From Acidobacteriota bacterium (GTDB taxonomy: Bacteria; Acidobacteriota; Thermoanaerobaculia; Multivoradales; JBCCEF01), in assembly GCA_039030395.1 (NCBI GenBank), contig JBCCEF010000012.1, positions 1 to 64,000 on the forward strand: DNA of 64,000 bases, read 5' to 3'. Under the pieces are notes generated by a model. That model was not told where the DNA came from, searched no databases, and saw only the letters and a program-made list of their open reading frames with translations. Shown here piece by piece: positions 1-11,400 of this stretch; the stretch's first letter is position 1; the number at the start of each line of letters is the position of its first letter. A program made the translations under genes and the position numbers.

Positions 1-2422
1 AGCGCAGCGCCGGCGCCGGCCGCGGCCGCCCTTCCAGGCCGTTATTATCACCAACTGAAGAAGGATCGGCCAGCCCCTGCTGCAGCAGCCGGAAGGCCGA
101 AGGCGTTTGACGGAGAACGGTCACGCCCTCGCCCTCGAGCAGATCGAGCAGTTGCTCCGGGCGGCGCGTGACCGAGCGCGGCACCAGCACCAGCCGGCCA
201 CCATGGAGCAGGGCACCCCACATCTCCCAGACCGAGAAGTCGAAGGACAGCGAGTGACACAGACTCCACACGTCGTCGGGGCCGAAGGCACCTTCGCCGA
301 AGGCCTCCGGCCGGCAGGCGGTGTCGAACAGCCGCAAGACCTGCCGATGACTGACCGCCACCCCTTTCGGCCGGCCGGTCGAGCCGGAGGTGTAGATCAG
401 ATAAGCCAGGTCGTCCCCGCGGGCGGGTTCCGGCTCCGCGGCCGGCGCGGTGGTCGGACTCAAGAGACGCCCGGCGGCATCGACTGCGAGTTCGGGGCTG
501 GGCTGCGCGGTGGATCCCGGCTCCGCTCGCACGAGGGCGGAGAGGGCGGCATCGTCGAGGAGCAGCGCGCGCCGCTCCGACGGGTATTCGGGGTCGATGG
601 GAACGTAGGCCGCTCCCGCCGCCGCGGCGCCGACCATGGCCACCACCGCCCCCGGCGTCGGCTCGAGCAAGATGCCGACCCGGTCGCCGCGCCCAACGCC
701 CATCGCGGCGAGCGCGCCGGCCAGTCGACGCGCGCGGTCGGCGAGTTCGCCGTAGGTCAGGGTCGGCCCGATGCCGGACAGCGCCGGTGCCTCGGGAGTG
801 GCGGCGGCGTGAGCGGCGAAACGCTGCCAGAGGCCGTCCGCGGCTCGTTCTCCGACCGGGGCGACGGGTCGCGCCTCGACGGTGAGGCGGTGGCGCTCCG
901 AGGCGCTCAAAAGGGGCAGGCGATCGAACGCCCGGTCGGGGTCGGCCAGGGCAGCATCGAAGAGGGTTTCGAGGGCCTCCAGCCAGCGCCCGGCGGCGCG
1001 CGCCGACACCCGGGTCCCGCGATGCTCCAGGTAGCCCTCATAGCCTTCCGGGCTCCGAGCCAGCGCCAGCAGCAGGTCCATCTGGGCCGCCCCCGGCGCC
1101 AGGGGTAGTGACCGCAGTTCCACGCCGTCGAGGGATGGCGTCGGCAGCGGCGGCTGCAAGGCGATCAGGACCCGGATCAGCGGTGTCTCTTCGGCCTCGC
1201 GGGCCGGCGCCAAAGCCGACACCAGGCGCTCGAACGGCAGCTCCTGGTGCTCCTGCGCTGCGAGGAGGACCTCCGCCGCTCGCCGGGCCGCTTCGCCGAG
1301 GCCGGGCCGCCCGGACAGGTCCGCCCGCAGCACCAGGGTGTTGACCAGCAGGCCCACCAGGCCCTCGAGTTCCGCCCGCGTCCGACCGGCGACCGGGGTC
1401 CCCAGGGCGAAGTCCACCTGGCCGGACAGCCGCCCCAGGAGGATCTGGAAGGCGGCGAGGATCACCGCGAAGGGCGTCACTCCGAGGCGCCGCGCCAGGT
1501 CCTCCAGCCGCCGAGCCCGCGCCGCGGACCAGCGGACCGCCAGGCGGCCGTCGGCCTCCGCGGGTCCCTCCGGCGGCGGCAGATCGAGACGCGGCAGCCC
1601 GGCCAGCCGCTGCCGCCAGAAGGCCAGCTCCGGCTCCAGCTCTCCCGCCGCCCAGCGCCGGCGCTGCTGCCGTGCGTACCGGAGATAGGTCACCGCCGGA
1701 GCCGGCAGCGAGATCGGCCGTCCGGAGCGGGTGGCACCATAGGCCGCAGCGATCTGTTCGAGGAGCAGTCCCAAGGACCAGCCGTCGGCCACCAGGTGGT
1801 GGAGTACCACGTGCAGCCGGTGGCGGTCCGGGGCCAGCCGCAGCAGATGCCAGCGGCTCGCCGGCCGGTCCTCCAGGCGGAACGGCCGGGCCGTTTCGTG
1901 GGCGACGATGCGGATCGCCTCGCTCTCGGCCGCTGCCGGCGGCAGCGCGGCGAGGTCGAGCCGCCGGAGGGAGGCCGAGGCATCCGCAACCACCCGCTGG
2001 CGGGGCATCCCGCGCGCATCGACGGAGAAGACCGTCGAGAGCGCGGGATGCGCGGCGGTCACCGCCCTTACCGCCGCGGCCAGGGCGGCAGGCCGCAGCG
2101 CACCGGTGAACTCGAGAAGCGCGGGAACGTGGTAGGTGGGGCTCGCCGGGTCGAGTTCGCGCAGGAACCAGAGGCGTTCCTGGGCGAACGACTGGGGGCC
2201 TTCGCCCGCTTCCGCAGTCTCAGGCTGCACGATGGGGGGACGGTCCGGCACCAGATCCAGAAGTGCCTGCCGCTGCCGGCGCACCTCTTGCCGCAGCGGC
2301 TCCGGAAAGCCGCCGGCGGGCGCGTCGAAACGCAGCCGATGACCCTCGCGCCAAAGACGGACGTCCAGGCGCCCGAGCTCCGCGAGGAGCCCGTCGGCGG
2401 TGCGCACGGAGGTGGCGGTCAA
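1..2422 (-). CDS. NRPS subunit with N-terminal TubC-type docking domain, C-A... (partial, runs off left edge)
   Basis: An uninterrupted minus-strand frame runs to the window edge. It has no ATG start. A TTG overlaps the stop codon of the upstream NRPS gene (shared TTGA) behind purine-rich GGGAGG/GGGGGAG, so I take TTG as the start; a GTG five codons in is the alternative. Residues ~5-60 (GLLAELGRLDVRLWREG, then a basic helix) look like a TubC N-terminal docking domain. A condensation domain follows with QERLWFLREL and an intact HHLVADGWS near residue 202, like LCL types. An adenylation domain follows (YTSGSTGRPKG near residue 674). The pocket code is readable only in part: D-F-W-R. Thr codes begin DFWN, so Thr-like is only a hint. 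The gene continues the lipopeptide line from the three-Asn subunit. Confidence 0.9.
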   Translation of the reverse strand, partial: MTATSVRTADGLLAELGRLDVRLWREGHRLRFDAPAGGFPEPLRQEVRRQRQALLDLVPDRPPIVQPETAEAGEGPQSFAQERLWFLRELDPASPTYHVPALLEFTGALRPAALAAAVRAVTAAHPALSTVFSVDARGMPRQRVVADASASLRRLDLAALPPAAAESEAIRIVAHETARPFRLEDRPASRWHLLRLAPDRHRLHVVLHHLVADGWSLGLLLEQIAAAYGATRSGRPISLPAPAVTYLRYARQQRRRWAAGELEPELAFWRQRLAGLPRLDLPPPEGPAEADGRLAVRWSAARARRLEDLARRLGVTPFAVILAAFQILLGRLSGQVDFALGTPVAGRTRAELEGLVGLLVNTLVLRADLSGRPGLGEAARRAAEVLLAAQEHQELPFERLVSALAPAREAEETPLIRVLIALQPPLPTPSLDGVELRSLPLAPGAAQMDLLLALARSPEGYEGYLEHRGTRVSARAAGRWLEALETLFDAALADPDRAFDRLPLLSASERHRLTVEARPVAPVGERAADGLWQRFAAHAAATPEAPALSGIGPTLTYGELADRARRLAGALAAMGVGRGDRVGILLEPTPGAVVAMVGAAAAGAAYVPIDPEYPSERRALLLDDAALSALVRAEPGSTAQPSPELAVDAAGRLLSPTTAPAAEPEPARGDDLAYLIYTSGSTGRPKGVAVSHRQVLRLFDTACRPEAFGEGAFGPDDVWSLCHSLSFDFSVWEMWGALLHGGRLVLVPRSVTRRPEQLLDLLEGEGVTVLRQTPSAFRLLQQGLADPSSVGDNNGLEGRPRPAPALR

Positions 2423-5400
2423 AGCTCCCCCACCTCCCGCTCGCTGTCGAGATCTCCCGCGGCCGGCGCCACCGCCGCGGCGGCGCCGATCGACCGCAGC
2501 GCCTCGATCCGCTGCGCCAGGGCGGCCACCGTTGGGTGATCGTAGAGATCCCGCAGACCGAGGGTCTCGACCTCGAATCGACGACGCGCCCGCACCACCA
2601 GCCGGGTGGCGGTCAGGGAGTGACCGCCGAGGTCGGTGAATCGGGCATCGCGCCCGACGACGGGGTGCTCCAGCACCTCGCTCCAGAGTTCGGCCAACGC
2701 CTCCTCCAGCTCGCCCTCGGGCCTCCGGTGATCCTCCGCCGGGTCCATCCCAGGCTCCGGCAGCGCCCGGCGGTCAACCTTGCCGGCGGCGGTGAGGGGA
2801 AGGTTCGGAAGGAACGCGATGCGGGCGGGAACCAAGGCCTGGGGCAAGCGCTCGGCGAGGCGATCGATCACCTTGGCAGCGAGCTCTTCGCCGGCCTCGC
2901 CGGCGATTTCGATGCCCTCGGCGGCCACCGCCCAGGCGTAGAGCACAGTCTCCCCGGAGCCCCGCCCGGCCACCGCCGCGGCGGCGATCTCCGGCTCGGC
3001 CACCAGCGCCGCTTCCACCTCTCCCGGTTCCACCCGCACGCCGAGCACCTTGAGCTGATCGTCGAGTCGGCCCAGGTACTCGAGTTCCGCTCGACCGTCC
3101 CTCTGCCGCCGCCATCGAACCCGGTCGCCGGTCCGGTAGGCCCGCGCCCCCGGGACGTCGCCATAGGGGTCCGGCACGAAGCGCTCTGCGGTCGATCGCG
3201 GGTTGCCCAGATAGCCTCGGGCCAACCCCGAGCCGCCCATCCACAGCTCCCCGGGCACTCCCGCCGGCACCCGCTCGCCGTCCCCGCCGAGAGCCACCAC
3301 CTCCGACCGGCAGCCGCGCATCGGAATCCCGATGGATAGGGACCCGGACAGCCCGGCCAGCTCCGGCCCGTCCCAACTCGCCACGGTGCAGCCCACCACC
3401 GCCTCGGTGGGACCGTACTCGTTGTGCACCCGGCTGCCCGCGGCGCCGGCGGAAAGCCAGGCTACGTCGGGAGCCGACAGCGCCTCGCCGCCGACCACCA
3501 GATCCCAGCGCCTCCCGGCGACCTCCTCCGGCTCCAGAAACTCCCCGAGAAGCCGCGCCTGGCCCGGCGTCAGCTTGAACCGCTCCGCCTCCCCCGGCGC
3601 CACCAAAGCCCCCACCGCGGCTCCGGGATGCTCCGCCGCCAACACCACCCGACCGCCGGTCAGAAGCGGCAGCCACAGCCCCGTCACCGCCAGGTCGTAG
3701 GCCACCGGCGTCTGCACCAACCAAGTGCCGCCTTCCCCGTAGCGATCGGCTGCCCGCACCAGGTACTCGCCGAGGGCGCCGCGGCTGACCATCACTCCCT
3801 TCGGGCGACCGCTCGAACCCGAGGTGTAGATCACGTAGGCGAGAGCCTCCGAAGGCGTCGGTACCGTCACCGGCACCGGTTCGACTCCCGGCGCGGCGTC
3901 CGCCGCTTCCGGCGCGGTGGGCTCGAGGCGCATCACGCCGGGCGGATCGCCCTCTTCCCAGCACTCCTTCGAAGCCACCAGCCAGCCGGCGCCGGACACC
4001 GCCACCAGCTCCCTGCGGCGCAGCCGCGGCTGACGGCCGTCGAGCGGCAGGTAGGCCCCGCCGGCGGTGACCACCGCCAGCAGCCACGCCAACAGCTCTG
4101 GCGAACGATCGAGGTCCACCGCCACCACCGCCTCCGCGCCGACGCCGGCCGAACGCAGAAGCTCCACCCGCGCCCGCACCTCCCGCGCCAACCGGGCGCG
4201 GCTCCAAACGCCCCCGGCCCAGGTCACCGCCGGCGTATCCTCTTGCCGTTGCCACCAGGAAGCCAGGCGCTCCTCCAGCCACGCATTCCCGAACGACTTC
4301 TCCCCGGACGACGCCAGTGAGCCGCCCCGGGACCAACCGGCCAGCTCCTGCCGCTCGGCGGCGGACAGTAGGGACAGCTCCCGCCAAGGCTTCTCGGCCT
4401 GGCCGGCGATGGTCTCGAACACGCTGCGGTAGGCCTCCGCTAGCCGCTCGGCGGCGGCACCGTCGATCCGCTCCCGATCGCACGAGAGATGAAAGTCGAC
4501 TTCGGCGTTGTCCGGGTCGAGGTGGAAGTTCGCCACCAGCGGGAAGCTGGTCTGCTCGTCGACGCGCGCACCCAGAACCTCCAGCTCGTCGAACCGCTCG
4601 AGGCGGCGGAAGACGTGGTAGTGGGTGAAGTAGAAGCTCGCCTCGGAGGGAGGTTCGCCGCCGAAGAACTTTCGCGTGTCGGCATAGGGGAAGCGGCGGT
4701 GCGGCAGCGTCTCGCGCTCGGCGGCGAAGACCCGCTGCACCAGATCCCGCCAGCTCCCGTCGCCCAACCGAAGGCGCAGCGGCATGCTGTTGATGAAGAG
4801 ACCGAGCACCCGCTGACCGTCGGCGCTCTCCGGACGGCCGCTGGAGGTCAGGCAGGTGACCGCCTCGTCGCCGCCACTGAGCCAGGCGAGCACCCGCAGG
4901 TGCGCCGTCAGCAGCACGCTCTTGAGCGGCACCGCGGCATCGCGGGCGACTTCCTGGAGCCGACCGCACAGCTCGCCGCCGAGCGGCACCGGCAGGTCGA
5001 GAACCTCGCCGGCCTGCGCCGTCTGGACGTCTTCCTGCGCCGTGCTGTCGGACGCGCTCAGCGGCGGTAGCCGGAATGGCTCGGCGCCGGCGAGGCGGCT
5101 GCGCCAGAAGTCGCGAGTCGCCTCGTCGGCCAGGGCCCGGCGCTCGAGAGCGACAAAGTGGCGATAGGTGGTGGCGAGCGGCTCGCCCTCGATCGCCTCG
5201 CCGGCGAGCAGCGCCCGGTAGGTCAGCGCCAGCTCGGTGAGCAGACTGGCGTCGCTCCAGCCGTCGATGATCGCGTGATGGAAGCTGAGGGCGAAGTGAA
5301 AGCTGCCGTCGCCGTGGCGATGGACGGCGAAGCGCAACAGCGGCAGCCGCTCGGGATCGAAGCCGCGGCGGCGCTCTTCGGCGGCCCAGGCGGCGGCCTG

Positions 5401-8400
5401 CTGCTGCCCCTCTTCCGGATCCAGCCCGGTGAGGTCGACTTCCTCGAGGTCGACGACCGGCCGGCGGTGCACCAGGCAGAGCGGCTCGTCGAAGGAGCGA
5501 CCGTCGAAGGTGAGGCGCAGCGCCGGATGGCGTTCCAAAGCCGAATGGAGGGCGCCCTTGAGGGCCTCGCCGTCATAGGGAGCACGCAGGTGGAGCTGCA
5601 CCACGTCGTGGTAGACGCCACTGCCCGGCGCCGCTTCCCGGTGGTAGAGCATGCCGGCCTGCAGCCGAGCCTGGGGAAAGGCGTCTTCGAGCCCCTCCGG
5701 CAAGCGCTCCCGATCGGCCGCCGAAAGCAGCGCGAAGGGGGCCACATCGGGCAGCGCCGCGGTCGCCATCTCGCCCCGTCGTAGGGCCGCCCCCAAGCGG
5801 CGAACGGAGCGCTGCTCGAAGAGCGTTTCCATTGCGAAGGCGAGGCCTCGTTCGCGCGCCTTGGCCACCACCTGGAGACTGCGAATCGAGTCGCCGCCGA
5901 GTTCCAGGTAGTCGTCGTCGATCCCCACCCGCTCAACGCCCAACGCCTGAGCCCAGAGGGCCGCGAGCACCTCTTCGTGCTCGTCCCGCGGCGCCACATA
6001 GGGCGTGCGCACGCCCAGCCGTGCCGACTCCGGCGACGGCAGCGCCGCCAGGTCGATCTTGCCGCGGTCGTCGAGGGGCAACTCGGCCAGCGGCACGATG
6101 GCCGCCGGCACCATCGCCTCCGGAAGCCTGTCGGCGAGATGGCGGCGCAGCGCTTCGAGAGACGGCAGGCCATCGTCGGCCGGGACCGCCCAAGCGATCA
6201 GGCGCATCTCGCCATCGGCGCCGGGGCGCCCCGCCACCACCGCCGCGGCGACCTTCGGGCTCTGGCACAGCGCCGCTTCGACCTCCCCCGGCTCGATGCG
6301 GACGCCCGCCACCTTCACCTGGCGGTCGATGCGACCGAGATATTCGAGCTCGCCGTCGGCGGCGAAGCGAACCCGGTCGCCGGTCCGGTACATTCGGGCG
6401 CCCGGCTCGGTGGCGGCGGGATCGGGCACAAAGGCGGCGGCGGTGCGCGCCGGCCGGCCGCGGTAGCCGCGCGCCAGGCCTTGCCCGCCCAGGCGGAGCT
6501 CGCCGGCCACGCCGGGAGGCGCCGGGTGGCCGAAGGCGTCGCTGACCACCGCCCGCACCCCCGGCAGCGGCCGACCGATGGGCACAGCGCCGTCGCCCAG
6601 GTCGGCGGCGCGGATGCTGTGCACAATGCAACCGACCGTCGCCTCGGTCGGTCCGTACTCGTTGAACACCCGCGTTTCGGGCGCCCGCTGCCGCCAGGAC
6701 GCCAGCGCCGAGCCGTCGAGCGCCTCACCGCCGAGAATCAGCGTCGCCGGACCGGCCGCCGGATCGATCTCCTCGGCGAGCAGACGGGCGTGGGCCGGGG
6801 TCAGTTTGAGCAGGGCGCCCTCACCGGCCGCTGTGGCCGCTTCGGCGAGGGGGCCGATCCCGACACCCTCGGCCGCCAGACGCACCGAGCCGCCGGTGAC
6901 CAGGGGCAGGAGGACGGACGTGACCGTCAGATCGAAGGCGAGAGAGGTCCCCGCGACGGCGCTGAGGGCCTCGCCGCCGGAGCCGTAGTGCTCGCCGGCG
7001 CGATCGAGATAGGTGGCGAGGGCGGCGCGCGACACCTCGACTCCTTTCGGCCGGCCGCTGCTGCCGGAGGTGTAGAGCACGTAGGCCAGCGCTTCCGGCG
7101 GCACGCTCCGGGGCTCCACCTCGGCGCCCACGACCGAAGCGCTTGCGACGACCTCGGCGCCGGTGGGTGGCGCGATCTCGTCACGGCCTAGGCCGAGCGC
7201 GGTGGCATCCGGGACGATCACCGCGACCACCCCGGCGTCCGCGGCGAGGGCACTTCGGCGGCGGGAGGGATGGGATCGGTCGAGAGGCAAGTAGGCGGCG
7301 CCCGCCGCCAAGGTTCCGAGAATCGCCGCTACCGCCTCCGGACCGCGCGGCAGATCGATCGCCACCACCCGGTCGCAGCCGGCGCCCGCCTCCTGGAGGC
7401 GCAGGGCGTAACCGCCAGCCCGCCGCGCCAGGCGGCGGTAGCTCCAGGTCTCACCGTCGGCGGAGATCAGCGCCGCCGCGTCCGGCGCCTTCGCGGCGTG
7501 GGCGAAGAAGCGCTCGGCCACCATCTCCGCGCTGGGCGACGCCTCGACCTCGGTACCGCTCCAGGCGGCCAGCCGGCGCCGCTCCTCGTCGCCGAGGGGC
7601 CAGAGGGTCTCGTGACGCCCTTCGGGCTCGCCGGCGACCGCTTCCAGCACCTGCCGGTAGATTTCGCCGGCGACGTTCGATTGCTCGCGGCCGAAACGCT
7701 CGCGGTCGAAGGTCAGCTCGACCCGCACGCGATGGGTGAAGGGATCGACATGGAAGTTCGCCACTAGCGGGAAGCTGGTCGCCTCGTGGAAGTCGATGTC
7801 GAGAACCTCGAGGTCGGGCAGCTCGTCGAGGCGCGACATCAGGTGGTAGTTGGTGAAATAAAAGCTCGCCTCGGCCAGCCGCACTCCGCCGGTCAGTCGC
7901 TGGATCTCGCTCAGCGGGTAGCGCCGGAAGGGCAGCGCCGTGCGCTCGATCTCGAAGGCGCGCCGGGCGAGGTCGATCCAACGCCCGCCGGTGAGCCGCA
8001 GGCGCAGCGGCATGCTGTTCAAAAACAGCCCGAGAACGCGCTCGCCATCGGCACTCTCCGGCCGGCCGTTGACGGTGATGCAGGTGACGACATCGGGCTC
8101 GCCGGTCAAGACGGCGAGGGCGCGCAGGTGGGCGGCGAGGAGCACGCTCTTGAGCGGCACGCCGGCTCGGCGCGCCGTCCGCTCGAGGCCGTCGGACAAT
8201 TCCGGCGCCACCGGTACCGTCAGCCAGCGCGGCGCCGACAGCGAGGAGCCGGCCTCCTCGGCGCCGGCCTTTCCCTCGCGCCGCACCCGGCCCGGCAATT
8301 CCGCCGACGCCAACCCGGTCAGCCTTCGGCGCCAGTACGCCTCGTGCTCGCCGTCCTCCAGGGCTTGCCGCTCGAGGGCGACGAAGTCCCGATGTCGGCT

Positions 8401-11400
8401 GGCGGGTACCGTCTCCAGGGGCTCGAACCCCTGCCGCAGCCGGCCGTAGCCCAGGGCCAGTTCCAAGAGCAGCGTGGCGTCGCTCCAGCCGTCGAGGATG
8501 GCGTGGTGGAAGCTGACGGAGAGCTGCATCTCGTCGTCGTTCCAGCGGTGCACGGCGAGGCGGATCAGCGGCTGTCGGGTCGGGTCGAAACCGCGCCGCC
8601 GCTCCTGCTCGATCCAGTCCGCGGCCAGAGCCGGCCGTTCTGACGCCGGAGTCGGGCGCAGGTCGAAGATCTCGAGGGCCGCCTCGCCCCGCCGCTCGAC
8701 GAGCTGGAGCGGTTCGGAAAAACCGGTCAGGTCGAAACGAGTGCGCAGCGCCGGGTGGCGAGCGACCAGCAGTTCGACGGCGCGGTGGAGAGCCCGGGCG
8801 TCGAAATCGACCCGTAGCTGGTAGCAGAAGACATCGTGGTAGCGACCCGCCTCCGGACGCGCCGCTAGATGAAAGATCATCCCCGCCTGCAGGCGCGACA
8901 GCGGATAGGCATCTTCAAGCCCGTCCGGCAAGCGCTCCCGATCGGCCGGCGTAAGCCACGAGAAGGGTTCCGGCGGCGCCGCCGGTGGCGCCGGGCGGCG
9001 CTCCGCCAGGGCGGCCGCCAGACGGCGGACGGTGCGGTGCTCGAAGAGGTCCGGAAGGGTGAGTTCGATGCCCCGCTCTTGAGCCAGGGACACCGCCGGA
9101 ATGGCTCGGATGGAGTCGCCGCCGAGGGCGAAGAAATCGTCGTCGATGCCAACCCGGTCGATGCCGAGGGCGCGGCACCAGGCCGCCGCCAGAAGCTCCT
9201 CCTCGACGGTTCGGGGCATGCCGCCGTCACCGCCGGCTTGCGCTCCCGCCTCGGGCAGGGCGGCGCGGTCGAGCTTGCCGGCGGCGGTGCGCGGCAGCGC
9301 CGCGAGGGGTACGAAGGCCGCCGGTAGCGCCGGCTCCGGCAGCCAGGCAGCGAGGTGGGCGCGCAGGTCGCCCACCGCGACCGGAGACTCCGGGCTCGTC
9401 GGCACGTAGAAGGCGACCAGCCGCACATCGGCGCCGCTATCGTTACCGTCACCGTGCAGCGCCGCCGCGGCCTCCACGACCCCTGAATGCGTCGCCAGGG
9501 CGGCCTCGACCTCCCCCGGCTCGATGCGGACTCCGCGCACCTTGATCTGGTCGTCGGCGCGGCCGAGGAACTCGAGCTGTCCGTCTGGGAGCCAACGGGC
9601 GCGATCGCCGGTGCGGTAGAGCCGGGCGCCCGGCTCACCGGCGAATGGATCCGGGAGAAAGCGCACGGCGGTCTGCCCCGGTCGTCCGAGGTAGCCGCGG
9701 GTGACCCCCGAACCGCCGACATAGAGCTCACCGGCGGCTCCCGCAGGCACCGGTGACCCGACCCGGTCGAGGACGTGCGCTCGGGCACCGGCGATGGGAG
9801 CGCCGATCGGCACCGCGTCGCTCTGCCAGGGGCTGTCGCCGGCGCGTCCGGCGATGCACCCTACGGTGCATTCCGTCGGACCGTACTCGTTCCACACCGG
9901 CCGATCGCTCCACCCTTCAAGATCGGCACCGTGGAGCGCCTCGCCGCCGACCACTAGACCCTCCGCCGGCGCACCGGCGCCCTGCGGACGAGCCGCGGCC
10001 AATAGCCGCAGGTGACTCGGGGTCAGTTTCAGGAACCGGAAGCCGTCGCGCTCGGCGAGTAGCCGGACCAATCCCTCGGCTCCTGGCCGCGGCGGCACCG
10101 GCACCAGGGTCCCCCCGGCGAGGAGCGGCGTCAGTAGACTGGTGACCGCAAGATCGAAAGCGAGGGAGCCGTGGAGCGGCACCGGGCCAGGTTCCGCGGC
10201 ATAGGTGGTTCGCGCCCAGGTGAGATAGGCATCGAGCGCGCCGTGCGGCACCATCACCCCCTTCGGCTCACCGGTCGAGCCGGAGGTGTAGATCACCAGC
10301 GCGAGGGACTCCGCACAGGGTGCTGGAGACCCGGCCTCTTCCCCTTCCGTCTCGCTGCCGTCACCGGTTTCGGCGAGGGCGGAATCGGCCAGGTCGACCC
10401 GTTCGAGTTCCGCGAGGACCTCGGGCACCGGCTGATCCGCCGCGCTCACCAACAGCCGGCAGCCGGCGTCACGAACCGCATGGGCGAGCCGTGCCGGCGG
10501 GTGTTCGGGATCGAGGGGCAGGCAAGCGGCCCTGGCTTCGAGGACGGCGAACACTGCGACCGCCGCGGGTGCGCCCGGCGAAGCGAGCACTGCGACGATG
10601 TCTTCGTCGCGAACTCCCTTGCGCCGGAGGAGGCGCGCACCCGCGGCGGCTCGCCGCCTAAACTCTTCATAAGTGAGCGTGCCCAGTTCCGGATCTTCGA
10701 CCGCCGGTGCCGCCGGCCGGCGGGCCGCTAGTGCCGCGATCCGCCGAGGGACCGGGACGAACTCCACCGGGTCGGCCCCCCGGCTCCAGGCGAGCAGCCG
10801 GCGGCCGGCCGCCTCGCCCACCGCCGAGAGCTGGCCGAGCGGTACCTCCGGCCGGTCGAGCGCCTGTCGGCCGAGGGACGCCAACGCAGCGGCCAACTCC
10901 TCGACCGCCGCTTCGGCCCACACTTCGCCGTCGGCGACCAACTCGAGGGAGCCGCCTCTGGCGGAGGCAACCCGGCGCAGGCGCAGCGCAATAGGCGCCA
11001 CTTCGCACTCGACGTCCGCCGCCCGCACCGTCGCCTCGCCGGCCTCGAAAGCGTCGCCCAGCTCCACCCGCTCGAAGCCGACCGCCTGGCCGTTCGGCAT
11101 GCCGCCGGCATCGCGCCCGGCGGCCGCGTAACCGTCGGCCCACTCCTCCGCCTCGGCCAGCCGCTCCTGCCACCGCCGGACCGCTACGGCGACCGCCTCG
11201 CCACCGGCCGGTTCCGCGATCACCGGCAGGTCCCGCTCCAGCAGCCCCGGCATTCCCTCCAGCTCGGCGAAACGCCGGCTCTCGGCGATCATTCGGAGGC
11301 TCCACGGCCCGGCCGCCGGGGAGGCGTCGAAGCGCACCAGCAGCTCGCTCCACAGGGCCGGCCAGATGGCCCCCTCGGCCCCCTTGCCGGCGGCCCGGCG

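Noticed and set aside
107-2539. Long plus-strand open frames across the left end (about 333 and 430 residues)
   Set aside because: They are antisense to the TTG-started NRPS gene; they are Arg/Gly/Pro-rich and have no domain, while the minus-strand frame has clear docking, C and A motifs.
5158-9327. Dual epimerization-condensation domains in the Asn subunit
   Set aside because: The openings QAGMIFHLAA and QAGMLYHREA lack the extra HH(I/L)xxxxGD motif expected of dual E/C domains, and no separate E domain is present.
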